Notes under the pieces: generated by a model
The model's database searches: none
Told to the model about the DNA's origin: nothing
Seen by the model: only the letters and a program-made list of their open reading frames with translations
Translations under genes and position numbers: made by a program
NCBI GenBank assembly: GCA_021777685.1
Contig: JAJYDH010000082.1
Location: 1 to 16,284 of the forward strand
Reading direction: 5' to 3'
DNA: 16,284 nt
Source: Planctomycetota bacterium
GTDB lineage: Bacteria > Planctomycetota > Planctomycetia > Isosphaerales > Isosphaeraceae
Shown here: positions 13,544-16,284 of the stretch, one piece after another
Numbering within the stretch: the stretch's first letter is position 1
Layout of the letters: every line of letters starts with the position of its first letter

Positions 13544-13925
13544 CGTCGAGATCCTCCCTGGTCGGCCCCGGCCCGAGCCGGCCCCGGGGCCCGTCCCAGC
13601 GGACCAGGGGACCTCGGGCGTCTCGGGGCAGCGGCCGAGCATAGACATAGACCCACGCAACACGGCCCGCCGCCGTCAGGGCCGAGGCCCGGCGGTACAG
13701 GCCCTCGTCGACGCCTTCATAGGGGTCGAGCCGGTCGCGAAGCTCGGGCTCCTCGACCGGCCGGACGAACCCCTCGACCCACCCCGCCGTCGGGTCGTCC
13801 AGGTCGACCAGTGCGGGATATGGCCCGAGGTCGAACAGCCGGCCCCGGACCGAGTCGGCCGACCATCCCCGGGGGACGCCGGCCCCGGCGTCGGGCGGGG
13901 CCAGGGTCCCGTAGGCGAACAGCAA
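13503..13925 (-). CDS. Gamma-glutamylcyclotransferase/AIG2-like family protein
   Basis: The 140-residue product starts with LFAYGTLAPP, the hallmark substrate-binding loop of the gamma-glutamylcyclotransferase fold. It continues with GRLFDLGPYPALVDLDD, GWVEGFV and LDPYEGVDEGLYRR, where the Glu of YEG is in the position of the family's catalytic acid. Family members release 5-oxoproline from gamma-glutamyl amines or peptides; the substrate here is unknown. The last 20 or so residues are charged and overlap the decarboxylase start. The only start consistent with the motif is a TTG at 13925. No ATG or GTG lies between it and the upstream in-frame stop, and GAG 6 nt upstream is a weak SD. It is the first gene of a two-gene operon with the decarboxylase, and the weak TTG start suggests low expression. 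Confidence 0.8.
   Translation of the reverse strand: MLFAYGTLAPPDAGAGVPRGWSADSVRGRLFDLGPYPALVDLDDPTAGWVEGFVRPVEEPELRDRLDPYEGVDEGLYRRASALTAAGRVAWVYVYARPLPRDARGPLVRWDGPRGRLGPGPTREDLDDGHPDRSDLDAGP
13553..13558 (-). promoter_or_regulatory. Ribosome binding site of the decarboxylase gene
   Basis: GGGAGG on the minus strand lies 9 nt before the ATG at 13543. It selects this start over an open frame that continues 40 codons upstream. It lies just upstream of the start, within the 3' end of the preceding gene. Confidence 0.75.
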
Positions 13926-14291
13926 TCGGGGCTCGTGAGGGTCGATCGCGGCGTCTCCGTTCCGGGCCGGGTCGGCCCGGCCTCTATCGCAATTCTACGC
14001 CAAGGGGACCCCTCGGGGAGGAGCCACCCCGGAATCGATCCCCGAGGCCCACGTCGGCCCTTCCGGGATGCGGTCGGTTCGGAGACCTCAACGCGATGTC
14101 CTCATCTCGCATCATCGGCCGGCGCGGCGTTGATTGCATGCATCCATTGATGGTCGGCGGCATGGTCATGCTTAGGATTCATACACGAGGGATGGCAACC
14201 CGGCCGGATGATCCCGCGAAAGGTCGAGGCTGAACCGCCATCCCCGCCCGCCCGAGTCCCGCCACGACCCATGTCGAACACGAGAGCCCCC
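13926..14291. other. Intergenic region between divergent genes; dyads and possible structured leader
   Basis: No convincing gene was seen in these 366 bp. Visible structures, left to right: CCTCGGGGA (14011-14019) pairs with TCCCCGAGG (14039-14047). TGCATGCA (14136-14143) is an 8-bp palindrome, and GCATG-GT-CATGC (14160-14171) is a dyad; both could be operators. GGGATGGC (14189-14196) pairs with GCCATCCC (14237-14244), closing a 40-nt loop in the leader of the PEP-CTERM gene. Composition around 14130-14190 is AT-richer, as expected for a promoter, but no clear -35/-10 pair stands out. It matches no riboswitch class that I recognise. Confidence 0.5.
13992..13997 (-). promoter_or_regulatory. 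Possible -10 element for the cyclotransferase-decarboxylase operon
   Basis: On the minus strand TAGAAT (five of six matches to TATAAT) lies about 67 bp before the TTG start. No good -35 hexamer lies 16-18 bp upstream, so this is tentative. Confidence 0.3.
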
Positions 14292-15062
14292 ATGAACCTT
14301 CGACCTCGCCCGCTCGCCGCCCTGATCGTCCCGGTCCTGGTCTCTGTGCTCGCCCCGCCCGCCCGGGCCGGGATGGTCGTGGACATCAACACCGACGCGA
14401 AGGGGGGCGTCGGCCAGCTCGCCGCGGTGACGTGGACCTTCGCCGGGCAGTCCGAGTACGGCCTGGCCGGGACCTTGACGACCACCCTGGCGGGCGGGAC
14501 CCCGTTCGACACCTACTGCGTCGACCTCTACGATACCACTTACGTCGGCAACGGCGGGTCCAACTGGTCGGCCGAGATCCAGCCCGTCGTCGGCGCATTC
14601 GCCGGGAACCCCGCCGGCAATCCGACCGGCGGCAACGGCGGCGCGATCGCCTACCTTTACTCCCAGTTCGCCGCCTCCGTCTCCACCGGAATCCAGGGCG
14701 CGGCGCTCCAGATCGCTATCTGGAAGGTAGAGTACGACGACAGCGGGAACCTCGCGACCGGGAACTTCCGGTTCGCCGACTCGGCCGACCTGAATTCGGT
14801 CCAGCACCTCGTCTACGCCCAGGCGACCGCCTTTCTCGCCGGCTTCGACGGGACTCAGACCAGCGACAACGCCACCTTCCTGATGGCGACGTCGCACCCC
14901 AACGCCCTCTATCAGGATCTGGTCGGTCCCGCGATCATTCCCGGCGTGGTGCTGCCCAACACCGCCGCGGTGCCCGAGCCGGCCTCGGTCGTCCTGATGC
15001 TCTCCGGGCTGGGAGCGGTCGCCCTAACCTCCCGGCGTCGCCACGCCTCTCGTGGCGCCTGA
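14292..15062 (+). CDS. PEP-CTERM surface protein with candidate internal thioester domain
   Basis: The 256-residue exported protein has a signal peptide of about 26 residues (LAALIVPVLVSVLAPPARA, cleavage after ARA). The mature part contains DTYCVDLYDTTY (C76) and GAALQIAIWKVEYD (Q140). This Cys plus Q-x-A-x-W pattern resembles thioester (TQXA/TED-type) domains, in which Cys and Gln side chains form a covalent bond-making thioester. The C-terminus is a PEP-CTERM sorting signal: VPEPAS (227-232), a hydrophobic helix (about 232-246) and RRR (248-250). Such signals are processed by exosortase, which is not encoded in this window. ATG 14292 is chosen because the signal peptide follows directly and GAGAG lies 6 nt upstream; ATGs at 14208 and 14271 would add an unsuitable leader. 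It is followed by a strong terminator. Its function, adhesion or matrix, is inferred. Confidence 0.85.
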   Translation: MNLRPRPLAALIVPVLVSVLAPPARAGMVVDINTDAKGGVGQLAAVTWTFAGQSEYGLAGTLTTTLAGGTPFDTYCVDLYDTTYVGNGGSNWSAEIQPVVGAFAGNPAGNPTGGNGGAIAYLYSQFAASVSTGIQGAALQIAIWKVEYDDSGNLATGNFRFADSADLNSVQHLVYAQATAFLAGFDGTQTSDNATFLMATSHPNALYQDLVGPAIIPGVVLPNTAAVPEPASVVLMLSGLGAVALTSRRRHASRGA

Positions 15063-15107
15063 TCCAGTTCATCGGCCATCGATCATCGAGGCCGGGCAAA
15101 ATCAACG

Positions 15108-15147
15108 ACGGCCGTCCCGAGCATTCGGGACGGCCGTTTGTGCTTGT
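15108..15147. terminator. Rho-independent terminator, probably bidirectional
   Basis: ACGGCCGTCCCGA (15108-15120) and TCGGGACGGCCGT (15125-15137) form a perfect 13-bp stem with loop GCAT. TTTGTGCTTGT follows on the plus strand, and the minus strand reads into CGTTGATTTTG. It lies 45 nt after the PEP-CTERM stop and would also end the convergent rplS transcript. Confidence 0.9.
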
Positions 15148-15242
15148 ATCTGAGATCTCGGATCTGAGATTTCAGATCTGAGATCTCGGATCTGAGATTT
15201 CAGATCTGGGATTCCAGATCTGAGATTTCAGATCTGAAATCC
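15148..15242. repeat. Six-unit tandem array of 14-bp palindromic repeats downstream of rplS
   Basis: The units lie at 15153-15166, 15167-15180, 15181-15194, 15195-15208, 15209-15222 and 15223-15236. Two variants alternate, A = AGATCTCGGATCTG and B = AGATTTCAGATCTG, with one GGATTCCAGATCTG, in the order A B A B C B. The last unit runs into AAATC, making a perfect 18-bp palindrome (15224-15241). Read along rplS, the array begins 5 nt after the stop codon and ends before the terminator. Every unit contains GATC and the whole array is AT-richer than its surroundings. Confidence 0.95.
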
Positions 15243-15246
15243 GACC

Positions 15247-15744
15247 TCACTCCTTCGCCTCGCCGGCCGATGCGGCCGTGGCGGCCTCGGCCTTGAGCTT
15301 GGCGGCGCGGTCGGCCCGGTCGACCTTGCGCTGGGCGCGGGCGGCCCGGCGTTCGGCCTTGGCGGCCTTCGCCTCGGCGGCGGTCGCCGTGGAGGCGGGG
15401 AACCGCTCCTTGAGCCGGACGGCCTTGCCCGACCGCTCGCGGAGGTAGTAGAGCTTGGCCCGGCGGACCTTGCCCGACCGCTTGACGACGATGTCGGCGA
15501 TCCTCGGCGAGTGGACCGGGAACTTCCGCTCGACGCCCTCGCCCTGGACGATCCGCCGGACGACGAACATCTCGCGGGTCTTGGTGCCCGAGCGGGCGAT
15601 GACCACGCCGTTGAAGATCTGGATGCGCTCCTTCTCGCCTTCCAAAATCCGGACGTGGACGTCGACGGTGTCGCCGATCTCGAACTTCGGCACGGTGGCC
15701 TTCATGCTCGATTGTTCGACCAGCTCCATGAACTTGTTCTGCAT
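15247..15744 (-). CDS. rplS: Large-subunit ribosomal protein bL19 with C-terminal extension
   Basis: bL19 sits at the interface of the 30S and 50S subunits. The first 116 or so of 165 residues match bL19: FEIGDTVDVHVRILEGEKER, RIQIFNGVVIARSG, FPVHSPRIADIVVKRSGKV and RRAKLYYLRERSGKA. E. coli bL19 is 115 residues, so residues 117-165 are an added tail made almost only of Ala, Lys, Arg and Glu (AEAKAAKAERRAARAQRK). It is probably a basic helix or disordered rRNA-binding tail. The ATG at 15744 fits the family N-terminus (MQNKFMELVEQ) and lies 4 nt after the trmD stop, the conserved trmD-rplS order. An AAGGA-like site lies about 12 nt upstream within trmD. A palindromic repeat array and a terminator follow. 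Confidence 0.96.
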   Translation of the reverse strand: MQNKFMELVEQSSMKATVPKFEIGDTVDVHVRILEGEKERIQIFNGVVIARSGTKTREMFVVRRIVQGEGVERKFPVHSPRIADIVVKRSGKVRRAKLYYLRERSGKAVRLKERFPASTATAAEAKAAKAERRAARAQRKVDRADRAAKLKAEAATAASAGEAKE

Positions 15745-15748
15745 GGCT

Positions 15749-16284
15749 TCAGCCCATCCTTTCTTCCGCCCGGTCGGGCGCGCCCGGCTCGCCGGGGGGT
15801 TCGTGTTCTCGGGAGTGTTCGCTCAGCGTATGGGAAAAAAGCGATTGCTTGTCTGTTGGCTTCGGGGCGATCAGGTCGCCCCTCCGGGCGAGCGTCCGGT
15901 CGCGGGCCTGGGCCCGTCTCCAGCGATCGATGGCCGCATGGTCGCCGCCCAGGAGGATCTCGGGGACCGGCCGACCTCGGTATTCGCGAGGCCGCGTGTA
16001 GTGGGGATACTCCAGCCCGCCATCCGGCCCGAACGACTCATCCACAGCGCTCTCGGCGTCGCCTAAAACGCCGGGGATCAGCCGCATCACGGCGTCGATG
16101 ACGACCATCGCCGCGACCTCTCCCCCGGACAGCACATAGTCGCCGATCGACAGCAGTTCGGGCCCGAGGACGTCGTGAATCCGCTCGTCGAACCCTTCGT
16201 AACGTCCGCAGAGCAGGACCAGCCGGGGCTCTCGCGCCAGGGTCCGGACCCGGTCCTGGGTCAAGGTCCGGCCCGAGGGGGTCA
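15749..16284 (-). CDS. trmD: tRNA (guanine-37-N1)-methyltransferase TrmD, C-terminal part (5' end outside window)
   Basis: About 177 residues are visible and the N-terminal third of the protein (about 255 residues in E. coli) lies beyond the window edge. TrmD methylates N1 of G37 in tRNAs with a G at position 36, which prevents +1 frameshifting. Visible hallmarks of the trefoil-knot SAM site are LLCGRYEGFDERI, SIGDYVLSGGE and RLIPGVLGDAES. These are followed by GLEYPHYTRPREYRGRPVPE, LLGGDHAAIDRWRR and ARDRTLARR of the tRNA-binding C-terminal domain. The frame continues unbroken to the edge as TPSGRTLTQ, a typical TrmD segment, so an internal TTG at 16264 is not the start. The C-terminal 30 or so residues are variable and charged. 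The rplS gene follows after 4 nt, as in the common rpsP-rimM-trmD-rplS operon. Confidence 0.96.
   Translation of the reverse strand, partial: TPSGRTLTQDRVRTLAREPRLVLLCGRYEGFDERIHDVLGPELLSIGDYVLSGGEVAAMVVIDAVMRLIPGVLGDAESAVDESFGPDGGLEYPHYTRPREYRGRPVPEILLGGDHAAIDRWRRAQARDRTLARRGDLIAPKPTDKQSLFSHTLSEHSREHEPPGEPGAPDRAEERMG

Noticed and set aside
11915..14233. A 772-codon open frame on the plus strand opposite the decarboxylase and cyclotransferase genes
   Set aside because: Low-complexity Arg/Gly/Asp composition, and both minus-strand genes carry clear family motifs and SD sites.
15148..15242. CRISPR array
   Set aside because: The units are 14 bp, directly adjacent with no unique spacers, and no cas genes are nearby.
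16229..16264. A start codon for trmD at the TTG of position 16264
   Set aside because: The frame continues upstream as TPSGRTLTQ, a conserved internal TrmD segment, so the gene is cut by the window edge.

Overview
The window is very GC-rich and gene-dense, with strong Shine-Dalgarno (SD) sites. It looks like a chromosomal segment from a planctomycete, most likely an Isosphaeraceae-type member. Three signs point there: a secreted protein with the planctomycete-type N-terminal motif LEERRLLSA, a PEP-CTERM surface protein, and an outer-membrane efflux lipoprotein with a very long proline-rich N-terminal region. Taxonomy is inferred from these signs, not from a marker-gene comparison. No phage, insertion sequence, CRISPR array, rRNA or tRNA gene was found.

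Layout from left to right. (1) 1-985, plus strand: the 3' end of a proline-rich protein with a 63-bp tandem duplication, then a short RluA-family pseudouridine synthase. (2) 1002-8487, minus strand: an efflux operon in transcript order of outer-membrane factor, membrane-fusion protein, ABC ATPase and MacB-type permease, followed by greA. The first three efflux genes overlap one another by 116 bp and by 4 bp. (3) 8488-8926: a divergent intergenic region that can fold into hairpins. (4) 8927-11773, plus strand: a large secreted protein with seven FG-GAP/integrin-type blades. A very strong hairpin at 11797-11847 separates it from the convergent operon that follows. (5) 11849-13925, minus strand: a gamma-glutamylcyclotransferase-like gene overlapping a thiamine-diphosphate 2-oxoacid decarboxylase gene. 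(6) 14292-15062, plus strand: a PEP-CTERM protein whose Cys and Gln motifs suggest a thioester domain. (7) 15247 to the end, minus strand: rplS and the 3' part of trmD, the conserved tail of the rpsP-rimM-trmD-rplS operon.

How the genes work together: the four efflux genes would form one MacAB-TolC-like tripartite machine spanning both membranes. trmD/rplS, greA and the pseudouridine synthase are housekeeping translation and transcription functions. The FG-GAP and PEP-CTERM proteins are exported surface or matrix proteins.

The least explained feature is a family of AT-richer 14-bp palindromic repeats (unit AGATTTCAGATCTG). It occurs at three places (about 251-276, 3085-3152 and 15148-15242), each time within about 20 bp downstream of a stop codon when read in the direction of that gene. 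Other notable features are a 10-base homopolymer inside the outer-membrane factor gene, a 116-bp out-of-frame overlap, and the candidate thioester domain.
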